NCBI GenBank assembly: GCA_025506515.1
Contig: CM046454.1
Span: forward strand, 31,112,465 to 31,176,464
From: Flaveria trinervia
Taxonomy: Eukaryota; Streptophyta; Magnoliopsida; Asterales; Asteraceae
Reading direction: 5' to 3'
DNA: 64,000 bases
The translations under genes were made by a program, and so were the position numbers. A model generated the notes under the pieces. The model made no database searches and had not been told where the DNA came from. It saw only the letters and a list, made by a program, of their open reading frames with translations. Within the stretch, counting starts at the first letter, position 1. The number at the start of each line of letters is the position of its first letter. Of the stretch, positions 21,579 to 33,899 are shown piece after piece.

Positions 21579-24112
21579 TGGATGAAACCACCCTGGGAGG
21601 ATGAAGGTTTACAGGGGCAAGCAGGTGAAGCCCCCTGTAAGGAGGTTATTTGGGCATCTGGCCCAGGATGATTATGTGGCGTTGACAAGGAGGGAAGCGC
21701 GCCATGATGATAGTGACTCAGTGTGAGCAAATTGCTCTACCATCCGATGAGTCGGATGATGATGACAGTGGTGATTGGAGACACTGGCCCCACCAATCTA
21801 GGGCCACCACCACAGATGTTACACCTCACCATCCACTCACGGAGAAGCGGATATGGCTGGATTCCATCAGGACTTCTGTCCTGATGAGGAGGAGGAGGAT
21901 GATGAGGAAGCGTTAGTTCGGACGGTAGGCAGTAGGGTGGTTGCCACCGAACAAGGGATTAGGGCGGTAGGTGGAAGCCAAGGTGAGTCTGGGGAGGCTT
22001 CTACTGATCCATCTTACACCCCAGACCCACCCATCAGCCAAGGGGGAGCCATTGTGTCTAAAGGCTCGAGGAGGAAGAGAGTGGCTCACCCCTATGGCAA
22101 AAAGGGGAAGAGGCAGAGATTCACATTGACCATATCTACTCCCACTACCACTGCCACCACTACAGCCACCACCAACACATCCACATCTACCACAACTACC
22201 ACCACAACCACCACTACCATACCACCTATCACTACCACACTCCCATCCACCACCATTACAGCCTACCCTTCACCACCCACTCATATACCACCACCAATAT
22301 TCACCACTGCCAGCACTGCCACTACTAGTCACCAAGCCAGACCATCATCCACCCTACATTCATCACATGATCATTTCTGCCCCTTATTAGGTAGAGGAAC
22401 AGCTGTCAGCACTCAACCCGATGGTGCTAAAGCTGTTAGCTGCTGATGAAGAGAAGGCTGCCCAACTCCGTCAGCTTGCGGAGCTATATGCTACCCAAGC
22501 ACAACAGTTCTCACAGCAAGCTCAGCAATTTGCCAAACTCTAGGAGCAAAATGACTAATCAGCTAAGATTATTGGGGAGTTGGAAGCATCTAACTAGACC
22601 TCATGCTCAAGCTCAAGGGATCAAAGGATGAGCCACTCAAGATAAGAGAAGGAGATGATGATGATGATGATGAAGATGATGATAGTGATGATCATGAGGC
22701 CAATGATGATGAAGAGACAAAGGAAAGGCATAATGATGATGATGATGATGAAGAAGGAGATGCGGCTGCATCTGCCACAGCTCAGGGTCAAGAGAGACGT
22801 ACAAAGAGAAATCAAGACCAAGGAGCCTCATCTTCTGCCCCACCTACTGATGCACCTACTATTCAGGGCAAAAGTAATGATTAGATATTTATGTATTTGA
22901 AAACTTGTTGAATCTTGTATTAATATTATGTAATCAATGTTTATATACTTTATCAAATGTTTGACTGTCTTGATTAATTACTAACAAGTGATGTGTTACA
23001 TGTTTAAATGAAGCAAATTTATCATCTCCGCAAGATAAGTATGATGTTACTCCCCTTCAACAAATCAAGTCTCAACTTACAATGATTCTTGATTTGCAAG
23101 GGATAGTCAGAAGGTCTGTAAGCTATACTCCTAAAGAAGGAGAAATCATTCATGATCTTACTGATGACCAACTTGCTGAGATGTTCCGGCTCAATCGGAC
23201 GAGATTGTCAAGGACGCTCCTACTTTTGAAGTTACAAGTGATGATGAGCTCAATGAAATAGATGAAGTCAAGATCAAGGACGTCACTGATGATCATTATC
23301 CAGAGTATGCTGACAGAGAGGGAAATATAGTTCCCAATCTGGGTGATACGCTCGTAGTGATACATTTGCAAAATGGATCAGATAGAGCAAGAGTCCGAGA
23401 AGAATAAAGATCAAGCCCAAGCCTCAGACGCCGATGTCAACATCAAAAAAGCTGAGTGGGCGGCCTATTTTGCTAAGGTCCGAGCCATGCACACTGCACA
23501 AAAGCCAAATGTCTACACCAAGCTATACAAAGTCAAGAAACACTTAAAGGTGTCTGGAAAAATCATCGCATGGGCTTATTTTGAGGATCTAAATGTGTAT
23601 GTTGTGAAGAGAGAAAAGGGCATAGAGTACTTTAGATTCCCACATGATCTAAAGACTCTCCCTGGTTTTGCGCTACCAGCTGGCACACCTGAAGTTGCTA
23701 TATGCTAATCCAAAGAAAATGTCAGGCTGGTTTGAGGCTGCATTGAGGAAAGAGTACCATACGAGGTGGGTTAACTTCAGACCTCAACAACCGACGAGAT
23801 ACATCAGGGTCTGAAGTTGATCCCATTACTGGAAAGCCAATGAGAGTGCTGAAGTGGAGTCCTCCATGCACAATGTCAATAATCCCTCTAAGGGAAATGC
23901 CACACGACTTCACTCCACACTTCAAGTGGTGGTAATACAATTGGAGAACAGGTGAAGCGGTCATAGTCTTACAAAAGGAGAGCCAAATGGATACTATCCG
24001 GGTATTTGACCCTGTTTGGCTGACCAACTTGTCCGCTGAGGATGTTTATACATTATACAAGTGGCCACTATTCTATGATTTGCAAGATATTGTACAAGCC
24101 CTCCAGTTTTGA
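21579..24112 (+). pseudogene. accessory ORF copy A2 (family Q), N-terminal domain missing, frameshifted
   Basis: In order: end of the N-terminal domain (21579-21720), an acidic segment, two basic clusters SRRKRVAHPYGKKGKRQRF (22065-22125) that look like a bipartite nuclear signal, a Thr-rich linker (22130-22330), a coiled-coil remnant (22440-22620), a poly-Asp tract (22650-22770), an intron (22874-23013), then the C-terminal domain. The latter contains QLTMILDLQGIVRRSVSYTP, WAAYFAKVRAMHTAQKPNVY, IEYFRFPHDLKTLPGF and VYTLYKWPLFYDLQDIV, ending at a TGA near 24110. Frameshifts occur near 23200, 23350 and 23700. No known catalytic motif is recognised. A nuclear role is inferred from the basic and acidic parts. 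Confidence 0.75.
22874..23013 (+). other. candidate GT-AG intron inside accessory ORF A2 (140 nt)
   Basis: Begins gtaatg after GGCAAAA and ends atgaag before CAAATTTATC. Removing it restores a continuous frame (GKTNLSSPQDKYD). It is at the same place as the A1 intron and similar to it in sequence. Confidence 0.65.
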
Positions 24113-24223
24113 AAATGTATAAGGCTCTGTTTTGCTTTTGAGATACATGTGGAGCTACAAGAGAGGAGACCTACAAGAAGTTTGAAGAGCTAATGAAGAA
24201 TGTTAGACAAATGTAAACTAGGT

Positions 24224-24236
24224 CCAAGAGGGAGTT
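24224..24236 (+). other. polypurine tract before the A2 3' LTR
   Basis: ccaagagggagtt directly precedes the LTR start TGTAGATAC. Element C has ccaagggggagtt at the same place. Confidence 0.75.
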
Positions 24237-24948
24237 TGTAGATACATGTGTGCCTAGTTTAGGAGCTTAATGTAAAATGTCTTTCATGTCTTCATATATG
24301 TAATTGCATGGGTATGAATGAAATACAATATATGGTTGATGCATATAATGTTTAATATTTCATTGGTTATTGTGTGATAACACATATTGAACTAACTATC
24401 TACGTTTGTGGTTGTTTACATAATTCTTAGTCAATAATGATTGAGAAACATGTTCAAACTTAATTGTGTGAAGTTCTCATGCAAATGGACCATGCTAATG
24501 GACCATACGCATGAATACTTCATAATGGACTAGTCACACGACTGAACTAGGAGACTGAACCAGTCACATGATTAAGACATAAGATTGACTCAGTCGCATG
24601 ACTGGACCTTCAGTTGTGCGGATGGATCAATTGCATGCTTCTGTCGCACTCAGTCGCATGATTGGAAAACCCTAACCTATAAATACCATCTAATTCATGG
24701 AAAACTTAACAATTCAAATACCTATGCACATAATCATACCCTAGCCGTCCAGAGACTCAAGAAAACCAGTTCCAAGTTCATAGATCACAGTTGATCGTGT
24801 TCTAATCATTCATAACGTTTCATTAATCGTTAGAGTGATCATAACTATGTTCTCCATGATTGGATTGCCAATCAAATAGGATTCCACACTATTTGAGTTG
24901 GTATACGCATAGAATCAGTTAGTAATCCGTACCTAAACGGTCCTAACA
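24237..24948 (+). repeat. 3' LTR of family Q element (712 bp)
   Basis: Starts TGTAGATACATGTG and ends cggtcctaaca. The GACTGAGTC-type array is at about 24470-24670 with an exact TGACTCA at 24586-24592, and a TATAAATA box is at 24678-24685. The sequence aligns by eye along its length with the LTR of element 1 (4331-5072) and of C, with many substitutions. The right flank is the 3' end of accessory ORF B. Confidence 0.88.
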
Positions 24949-27134
24949 TTAAAGACTCACTTTGTAGTCTGTTTAGCCTCTTCCTTGGTAATTCCTAGAT
25001 TGCAACCACATCCTAAGAGCAGGAATGCTCATGTAATTTGGATGAAGATGGTGCAATTCCTTTACATGAATATCATCGACATTTAGGCTTTCACACATTA
25101 GTGCCCACTCACCGTGTTCAAGGTTTATTCATTGGGATCCACTGGCATTGATGACTCGGGAATTATACACTTTTCATACTCTTAATTTATTTGAGTTACT
25201 GCCAGCCCACCCAGATATACTCTATTGTACTTTTTCCTAATCAGATAGTTATATCTGTCTTCAAAGTCTATAGGAATATCATCTTGAACATTTACAGCTG
25301 GTGAGTCAACAACATCACACACATCTTCATCTTATAACACCTCGTCATACCATTCATCTAGTAAATCAGACTCTATATCATCAAGAGCTTCTATTCTCTA
25401 TTGCATATCAATTTCTTCTACATTTTCATCTATATCAATAGTCTTTTGAGCTTTAGTGGGAACTAAAGATGGTTCAACTTCATCCATCTTTCTTCTACCT
25501 TTCTCAGATTCAGTATATTTTCCAGTCATAATCTCTTGAGGTTCTTGTATAGTTTCTTTCTCAATAAGCGGCACTTCACTTTCTTTTTCTTATTCCTTCA
25601 GACTCTCTTTCATCTTTTCTATTTCTTCAAATAATCTTTTTACCTTTTCTTCAAGTTCATTTATTATGATGTTCTTCGTTTCATCATTGGCTTTCAATAT
25701 AGCATTTTCTTCTTTCAATCTCTCAATTTCTTCATTTTGATATGCAATCTGTGACTTCAGCTCATCAATTACTTCTTTATTGTCATCAATTTCTGTCTAA
25801 ACACAAATATCAGTTGATTGCTTCATTTTTTCTTTCTCTTTCACAACCATAACATCTACACTTGGAGATTTCACAACAAATAATATTCTCTGTGATTGGC
25901 TCAAACCAAATGGCATCAAAATCAAAAGCTTGATTGAAATCAACACTCTCAACATTTTCATTCTCAAAATGCTTACCATCTCTTTGATCATTCACTTTAG
26001 TATCAACTTCAGCATCCACATTTCTATCCTCCTCACCTCTATAACCAAAGATAGTCTGTTCACTATCCATCTCATGAATAGTTTCTTCAGTATTTCCTCC
26101 TGTATCAACACCTTGATCACCATCTTGGTTATATTATCATCATTATCATTATCATCATTATCATTATCATCATCATTTGAAGAACTCTCATCATCATGTT
26201 CCTCTTCATCATCATCTGAAGAACTCTCATCATCATCATCATCTTCTTCTAACTCTTCAATAATCACCTCTTCCATTATATCTTCTATAATGTCATTAGG
26301 ATTTACAGGCTCATCCTCAGTAAAATGGAAGTGTTGTTGATCAATATCAAAATTATCATCAGCTACATTCCTCATATAATCAAATAGAGGTACATTTTTA
26401 GCTCCTCTAATCACAACAAGTCTCTTATACACACCTTCAGACATATGCTCCAATTCAAATCTGTCACCTTGTACTCCATGAGCATGAATGTCTGGGTATT
26501 CTTTATTTATGATCAATTGGAGAAACCTAGGATATATCAAGAACTTGTTTTTCTTTCCTTTCTCCAAATTGAATATGAACCCATTCATTATCCACTTAGC
26601 CATGTTAAAACTTCTATTTATGGCTATAGCTACTATTGGAGATGCAATGTCTATTGGAAAAGAGTTCCATCCTGCACTCCTATTGGACATATAGTGTTAA
26701 AATATGTAGCAAAGCAGCTTCCAGTGATGATTGACCCTTGCCCTAAAGAATTCCTTCTTCGGGAAGATATCTGGGTGACCCATCTGCTTGAATATCTCCG
26801 TACGCTAACTAAAAGTGTACTTAGACAAATCTTTGGCATTATTCTCACCCAGTCTTAATGCATCGCTTATAGAATCTTTAGAGACTTCAATCATTCTATC
26901 GTTAGTAATAAATTCCCTTAGAACTTTCCTTCTGTTATCATCAAGCTCAACCTCTTCTAATCTTTGGAACTTCTTAATCAGCCCGGCATATATGGCTGGT
27001 CTGGCACACATAGCATATACATATTTTGTCCTTAGAAGAAATCTGATTGTCTCTTCATATCCAGTAGATTCTCTAACTTTTTCATTCAGAAAAGCAGTAA
27101 CATTGTGCTTAGGATCGAACTTTAATTCAACCAT
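24949..27134 (-). pseudogene. accessory ORF copy B, minus strand, divergent, frameshifted
   Basis: The start MVELKFDPKHNVTAFLNEK is at 27134. The N-terminal domain runs to about 26400: RFLLRTKYVYAMCARPAIY, VSKDSISDALRLGEN, WNSFPIDIASPIVAIAINRS and FLIYPRFLQLIINKEYPDI. The last corresponds to MYPRFLQMIIDEKLP of C. Frameshifts are near 26800 and 26080. Then come a long Asp/Glu/Ser tract (26110-26270), a linker and a clear coiled coil at 25600-25800 (for example YQNEEIERLKEENAILKAND). The tail ends at the A2 LTR. This copy is more distant from A and C than they are from each other. No LTR of its own is recognised. It could be the accessory ORF of E5 (30111-35319), displaced by the LTR at 28416-30110. 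Confidence 0.7.
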
Positions 27135-27725
27135 CTATCAGTCATAATGAAACATGAATTAGTATGAAGGTTTTAGGCTCAAATAAGGTTTTAACAAACT
27201 TGTAACAAATTATAAGTCCTTCAATAGGTTTTAGTGTTTACTTAACAAATTTTTATATTTTAAAATTAATCATTTTAAGAAAATTTCTATGTGTTGAACT
27301 TACTGTTTTAACGATTCAATCAAATTTTAAGATATACAATCAATTAAGCAACTTGTTTCTAGTTGATTTGAAAGCACAAGTTGAATTTAATGATTAACAA
27401 GCAAATTTGGTTTGAAATTCATTTTTTCGGTTCATTTCAGAGTCAATATTTTATTATTATTTTCACTAATGATCATCGAATCATCAAAAACTTTTGTGAT
27501 GAAATTCGGATTTGATGATGTTAAACAATTCACAATCTTGTATTATTAAAAATTTTAGGTTCCATTTTCAACATACAATCACATTCAAACATCAATTTCT
27601 GATTTATTCAAGTTCTTAGGGTTCGAACGCCTACATAGGGTTCAAACGCTAGAATGAATGTGATGATTATGAACACTGATTTGATGAAATAATCTGAATA
27701 AGTTGTTTACAATCACTGATTTTAC
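27135..27725 (-). other. possible 5' leader intron of accessory ORF B
   Basis: On the minus strand a donor-like CTAAG/GTAAAA is at 27725 and an acceptor-like TGATAG ends at 27135, directly before the ATG. The interval is AT-rich and non-coding. Prediction only. Confidence 0.35.
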
Positions 27726-27850
27726 CTTAGAATAACAACAATCTCAGGAAACAGAGTAAACAATGAGTAATTGTGCATCGGGTAAGAAAGAATAAGAACA
27801 GAGAGTATGAAGTAGAAAAGTTCGAATGAATGATATCTATCCAAGTGTTG

Positions 27851-27860
27851 AATATATATA
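27851..27860 (-). promoter_or_regulatory. TATA-like box upstream of accessory ORF B
   Basis: The minus strand reads TATATATATT just after (in element direction) the repeat array at 27870-28360, and upstream of the ORF at 27134. This is the same array, TATA, ORF order as in A1. Confidence 0.45.
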
Positions 27861-27869
27861 AGTGTGAAA

Positions 27870-28360
27870 AACCCTTAGACGTATTGCAACTGTGTAGGTG
27901 CATGACCACTGTTGAGACACATAATGTTCAGGCACATTTGCACTGTACAGGCGCATTACCCCTGTTCAGGCGTATAAGACCTGGATTCATGAGTTACACT
28001 TGGTCAAATTTTGTTCAAGGACTTAGGCGTATTTGCACTGTACAGGCGCATGAGCACTATTTTGGTGGACGAACACTGTTTAGGCACATGACCTAGTCTG
28101 AAATGCATAACACTTCAACAAAATCATGAACCCTCAATTCGTATGAAAACTATTTAGGCGCATGAGCTTGTGCAAAATGCCCAACACTTAACCAAAATTT
28201 TCAGACTCATGACCATTTTTTAGGTGCATGAGTTAGACTCAAGATGTTCAACACTTATCATAAAACTGAAAAATCATCATGCGTCTAAACTTAGACTTAT
28301 GGTCACTATTTAGGCGCATGAGACATCCATACGTCTAACACTTGACATTTTTTCACAAAA
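27870..28360 (-). repeat. degenerate array of AGGCGCATGAGCACTATT-type units
   Basis: More than a dozen units such as caggcgcattacccctgtt, taggcgcatgagcactatt and taggtgcatgagttagactc occur in direct order with variable spacing. The same unit type appears inside the gypsy D LTR at 36325-36660, and nowhere else that I noticed. Confidence 0.8.
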
Positions 28361-28415
28361 AATCATTCAAACCCTAATTTTACCAATCTCATTGTTCTTC
28401 TTAAAAAAATACAAA

Positions 28416-30110
28416 TGTAAGGCACCATTCTCGGGATGCTCATAACTAGTCAATCATTGCACATAAAACAATATTTACATTAACTTACTACTAAAACCAT
28501 GCAGCAGAAACAATTTAAACAACCATTCATTTCTTTTAAATAAACACTTTTTGCAAAATAATACAACGTTCATTAAAAAATATCGTTCGTTCATATTATA
28601 ATGCAAAAATGTTATCGTATCATAAAATGAATGCCATCCAAAATGATCCAGGTAGCTACCCATATTGAGTATCACACGTATCACACGTATGGAGGAGTCA
28701 CATAGAATAATTCCCCCTGTGTGTAAACCTTTAAGGTTTAGCGAAGATCGCACACTGTAAACACATAGTTGAGCTAACAACTCTCAATGAGTTGTGAACC
28801 TCCTTTCATTGCTTGCAAGACTTTCATTCGTTCATTATGTTCCACTTTCATTATCTTAAATCTTCACTTTGTAAGATAATACTTTACGTTCATTATCATA
28901 ATCACACCATGTAAAGTTACATCATAATACGTAGTAAGAAACACAAGAAACCATAAGACATACATAAGCATAACATCACACATTATCATAAACATCATGC
29001 ATCATAACATCATGCATTAAACCTTCACATACATAAACATAATACACCACAAGCATCAATCGTCATAAAAAACATAACCGATCCTCCACGGGACATAGGG
29101 GTTCGGGGGCGACATCCCCTGACAGCGGGATCCTAGGGGCAGCAGCCCCTAGTGGGGTCCAAGGGGCAACACCCCTGGCTAGGGGATCTAGAAATATCTT
29201 ATTTAGCTTGCATTTCCAGCCCCAAACTAGTTCAAAACCTTTAAATAGGGGATCTAGAATTCACCTGGACTCGATGAGTAGCTTCTTAGTCAAACTTTCA
29301 AAACATGGGTCACATACACAGCCTGCAGATAAGTTAACATCAAAGGAGTTAATTTCTACCTAATTTCGTTGCCAGATCGGCAGTTTCACTGCTAGTTTCC
29401 CCAGCAGTTTCGCTGCTAGTTTCGTTGGCATCTTCACTGCCAGTTTCGCCCAACTTTCATTGGATAACCATGTCGCAAAACTACCTGCGAAACTATAGTT
29501 TTGTAGGAAGATTTCATATTTTAACCGGATGACTTTGCAATTTCACTGGATGAACCTTTAATTTCATAGAGCGGGCTGAAAATTACAAACCAACCTATTT
29601 CTGACCCAAAACTTCAATCTTTTATGTCCAAAACTATGGTTTATCACCCAATAAGCTATATCTAAGCTTCTTACATGTTTTCTTAGACAAAAATGTGAAT
29701 TTTGGGTTAATCTTTACCACTATCAAAAACCCAAGCCTTAGAATCCAGGTTTACATCAAAATGAAAGATTAAATAATGTTTCTTACCTGGATTCTTGGTG
29801 TTTTCTTGTTATTTGGATGCCCATGAACACCGATCTTCAATCCCGTGATGGACCGAGCATGAATCTTCAATCTCTCCACTTTCTCTCTCTACACTCTCTC
29901 TCTAGAATTGGGGTGTTGAGTTGCAAATGAGAGTTGCTCAAGCTGATCCGTTTATATATACCAGGCGTTCTCGGGACCTTAAACTCGCCAAACAAATAAC
30001 CTGCAAGGTCTACTCAGTCCATACTCTATTACCCGCTTATTTTTCTTTAAAATATCTTGGCTAAGCCCATTATTATAATTGGCTCGTTTCAAATTTATTC
30101 CGGGCGTTAC
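28416..30110 (-). repeat. gypsy-type LTR (solo or orphan) with GGGGC and TTTCGCTG repeats
   Basis: Starts tgtaaggcaccattctcgggatgctcataactagtcaatcattg, close to the 54315 LTR start of gypsy D. It resembles that LTR over the first few hundred bases and then differs, so it is a related subfamily. It holds a GGGGC-rich patch (29090-29190) with repeated aggggcagcagcccct-type units and a short array of cagtttcgctgctagtttcg units (29365-29470). No primer site or coding domain flanks it. The right end is uncertain (gcgttac at 30110; the expected final A is absent). Confidence 0.65.
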
Positions 30111-30403
30111 CTCAAACTTTGGTCAAACTTTGAATAATGACTAAGACTTGACTTTGACCAAAACTTTGACTTTTTGACCAATTTTTTTAACTTTTCTCTA
30201 ATTAATTTCCCGTCATTTTAGTCTCAAAATTTTTATTAAAATACAAACACTCTCAATTCTTTGCAAGAAGCTTTTCCATATTTTAAAACAATTTGAAATC
30301 TTTTTAGGTTCATTTTTAATCATATCAAACACACACTTGCTTGAATATTTTGCTTCATCCTTTTTCATCCAAACATTTATTTTGATTTTTTTCTTTTTCA
30401 TCT

Positions 30404-30416
30404 TTACTCCCCCTAA
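30404..30416 (-). other. polypurine tract, probably of E5
   Basis: The minus strand reads GTTTAGGGGGAGT, the typical copia tract that primes plus-strand synthesis. No clear LTR start follows, so its 3' LTR is lost or decayed. 30111-30400 is otherwise featureless. Confidence 0.5.
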
Positions 30417-31689
30417 ACTTTTAAGTTTACAAACTTAGAAGTTTATAGAAGTTGATAAATTAAGAAACACAGTCATTATCAACATGCCTGCACATAGAAA
30501 ATCATGCAAAAATCAAAATAAAGCAGAATAAACTTCTACACTTTGAATCACATGCATGTAGTGAGATCGTATCTATTAATATTAGCACATTGAAAAATTG
30601 TGGATAGTCATACACAATGATTAAATCCTGATCAAGTGTGTTCCAGGTCAGTGTTACCATAACAAAAGAGACACGAGATCCAAGCACAGACAATGAGTGC
30701 TTTGGCAAAAGAATCAGTACACTTACTTTTTCAATTCTTGGATTTATTAAGATTGGATGAGATATGATATTATGTAATCCACACTTAGTCTTAGAGAGTC
30801 TGACCCTCATCAAGGTATGCAATCAACACTTTTACTCAACTTAAAAACCTAACATATATGTATAACGAGATCTCATGTTTAGATCAATCAGAGAATCATC
30901 ATGGTAAACCAGTTGATAATCTCCAAGAAACCCACCATGAACAAGCCATTAGGTAATCCTTGAATCCGTTTCATAAAGAAATAGATAGAGATGATTCATA
31001 AGAATCATATGACATACATTTTGGACTTTTGAAAGGATTGTGCACATTGGCATCTTATGCGTCAGGTGAGATATCCAGGTCTGTAATGACTTACAACAGA
31101 GGATACCTCGTCACTTCAGGTCTCTGTTGACTCATAATAGAGAAGTGAACTGATGCGGTAAACAGATCTCATGGTTATTCATATCACCACCATGTGTGAG
31201 ATTGTGACTTGACAAGCAATCAATCAGATAAGTCAACACCACTCATTAGAACTAAGATGGACAACCACAAATGCATAATTGATTTAGTTTAATCACAAGA
31301 ATCTACTTTTTCAGTATAATTACATGACCTTGCCTGCAGATCATAGCTGATCACGTCATACTTTATGAGCGAGTGAAGTATGCAACTGATTAAAACTAAT
31401 TTACTTTCATTTCTCACATATTGCAATAGGAGATTCAATCCTAAAGAATTGAATAACTAAACTATATTTTTGTATTTTCATTTATATTTTTCTTTGGTTT
31501 TGCAATTTTCTAATGTTTTATTTTCTTATTCATTTAGCATGCACAACATTATACATAATCAGACAGTTGACTTTGACGGTTTAGCTTTTGATTGTTTATG
31601 AAAATGAGGGAGTGTTCTCATTTGCCGAAGAAAAATCAGTTTTCAACATGATTAAGAAGACCAATTGACTCAACCAGATACTCAACCTT

Positions 31690-33180
31690 CCCAGTAAAAA
31701 AGCTTTTGTAAACTAGTCAGCCAACTGTTTTTTGGTTGATATCTGAATCAAAATGATTAAACCTTTTTCAGAGTTGTCTCTGAGAAAATGATATGGAATT
31801 TCGATATGTTTTGTGTTAGAATGTTGGACAAGATTAGTTGTTATAAACATAGCAGTTGTGTTATCAATGTAAATAGGGATTTTAATAAAATTGACCCGTA
31901 ATCTAGTAGTTAATTTTGCAACCAAAGGATTTGATAACATCCTGCTGACACAACAATAAGCTCAGCTTCTACAGTTGAGACTAAGACGTTTGTTTGTTTC
32001 TTACACTGCAACGAGACTAATCAAGAACCCAAAAACTGACAACCACCTATGGTAGATTTTCTATCTTGACTACATCCCCCATAATCACTATCAATATACC
32101 CATGTAACTCGAAGTTTCTTTCATAAGGATACCATAACCCTTGAGCTGGTTTTCCTTTAAGATATTTGAGTATGTGTTGACAGGGATAAGGTGAGATCCT
32201 TTGGGTTTGATTGATACCCGACACAGACAAACAACCATACATTATGTCAGGTCTAGATACAGTTAAATACATCAAGGATCCAATCATAGATCCATATAAT
32301 GTTTGGTTTATAGATTTTCCTTTCGGATTAGGATTAATCTTGGTGTTAACAACAGTTGGAGTTTTGATGGATTGACAATCTTGCAGATTGAATTTTTTCA
32401 ATAGTTTGTGAACAAACGTCTCTTGATTGATGAAGATGCCATCTACAGATTCTTTTACTAGCAATCCAAGAAAGAAATTGATTTCTACCTTACAACTCAT
32501 CTAGAATTGTGATTTCATAATTTCTTCAAATTCTAAGCATAGTTTTTGACTGGTTGATCCAAATATGATATCATCCACATACACTTGCACACATAGGAGA
32601 TCAGTTGCATCCTTCTTTATGATAAAGTTGGATGAATCTTCCATCGTGTATATCCATGTTGGATCAAGTGTTGGGACAATGTCTCATACTAGATTCTTGG
32701 GGCTTGATGTAGACCATATAGACCTTTGCTGAGTTTGTACACACGATGAGGAAATTTAACATCTTCAAAACCTTAAGGGTGCTTAACGTACAAATCATCG
32801 GTGATTGGTCCATACAAAAATGCACCTTTAATGTCCATTTGGAACACCTTGAATATCATATAGGAAGCATATTCCAAGAAGACACAAATTGCTTCTAGTC
32901 TTGCAACTGGAGAAAACACTTCATCATAATCTATTCCTTCCTCCTGGGTGTAACCTTGTGCTACTAATCGTGCTTTGTTTCGAATGATTATTCCTTTTTC
33001 ATCTGATTTGTTTCAGAACAACCATTTTGTGCCAATGGCATTCTCTACTTCAGGAAAATCCACTAGTGTCCACACTTCCTATTTGCGGAATCATAGTAAT
33101 TCCTCTTGCATCGCTTTGATCCAACTATTGTCCTTTAATGCTTCAGTAATGTTTTTAGGGACAATTTGAGAAAGAAAACA
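31690..33180 (-). pseudogene. copia reverse transcriptase and RNase H of E5, many stops
   Basis: In minus-strand order: AIGTKWLF and KARLVAQGYTQEEGIDYDEVF (RT entry, about 32930-33050), FQMDIKGAFLYGPI (catalytic Asp block, about 32800-32860), CMWMISYLDQP near 32570 (a decayed YVDD box, lacking the Asp pair), EINFFLGLLV and SLMYLTVSRPDIMYG (32021-32500), then an RNase H end with QHSNTKHIEIPYHFLRD (31713-31940). All family landmarks are in order, but stops and missing active-site residues show an inactive relic. Confidence 0.8.
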
Positions 33181-33899
33181 TGAGTACAAGCAAAGATTTG
33201 CTCATTCGGAGTGACTTCTCATTGTTCGCTCATTCAAAGGACCAATAATATAAGAGATGGGATGTTCTTGTGAATACTGTTTGGAATCTCGACTTGTGGA
33301 ACATTCACATCCAGATTGGTTTGGTTTAGGTTGGAGAGCTAGTGCAATAGGGTTGAAGAATGGAATGAAATTTGGAACTTGAGTTGGTGAGTTGAGAAAA
33401 TAATCAAGCTTGTCATTAACATCTATATCTCTGGATACAGATGAAGTTCCGGACTCAAGTTGGTGATTTTCTGGTCCATTATTAGGAATGAGTTGAGTAA
33501 CATCAGAATTTTCAAGAATTGTTGATGCTTAGGACTATGTGATCATGATTCTCTGTAGTGAATATAGGATCTCTCATAAATGAGAAAAGTAGATAGTCCA
33601 GGCTTGAATCGTCCATATCATCAGAGTCAGAATTGTCACTAAAGGATCCAAGATCTCCTCCTTGTTTGCTGTTGACACAAGAAGATTCAAACAGATTAGA
33701 ATTAAATGAGTTTGAAAATCAATCTAAATCAAATAACCATGTTGGGCTATTTGCAATTGGTGGAAAAGAGTTTTTCAGAAATTTAACATTGAACATTTCA
33801 ATGATAACATTCGTCTTAAAGTGATAAACTCTATACGCTTTAGAAGCGGATGAATATCAAAGAAAGAATCTATCATTACATTTTGAATCAAATTTTCCT

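Larger units (their letters stand above)
21579..24948 (+). mobile_element. 3' half of a family Q element: accessory ORF A2 and 3' LTR
   Basis: The segment starts inside the accessory ORF, at the point equal to 8122 in A1, runs through its C-terminal domain, and ends with a polypurine tract and a 712-bp LTR. It overlaps A1 in content (21579-23440 equals 8122-9930), so it is a second copy and not the displaced half of A1. Its left side was cut by a gypsy-type LTR. Confidence 0.85.

Noticed and set aside
22621..22843. Minus-strand Ile- and His-rich open frames
   Set aside because: Antisense shadows of the poly-Asp tract in accessory ORF A2.
25930..26340. Plus-strand Ser/Ile-rich open frame
   Set aside because: It is antisense to the Asp/Glu tract and coiled-coil part of accessory ORF B (TCATCA repeats read as Ser), with no homology.
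27870..28360. CRISPR-like array of short repeats
   Set aside because: Units are degenerate, spacing is irregular, and the genome is plainly a plant with LTR retrotransposons; these are promoter-like LTR repeats.
30420..31690. Possible host gene or accessory ORF between RNase H and polypurine tract of E5
   Set aside because: All frames have dense stops; an open piece at 30502-30822 shows no similarity to the accessory family or any domain I recognise.
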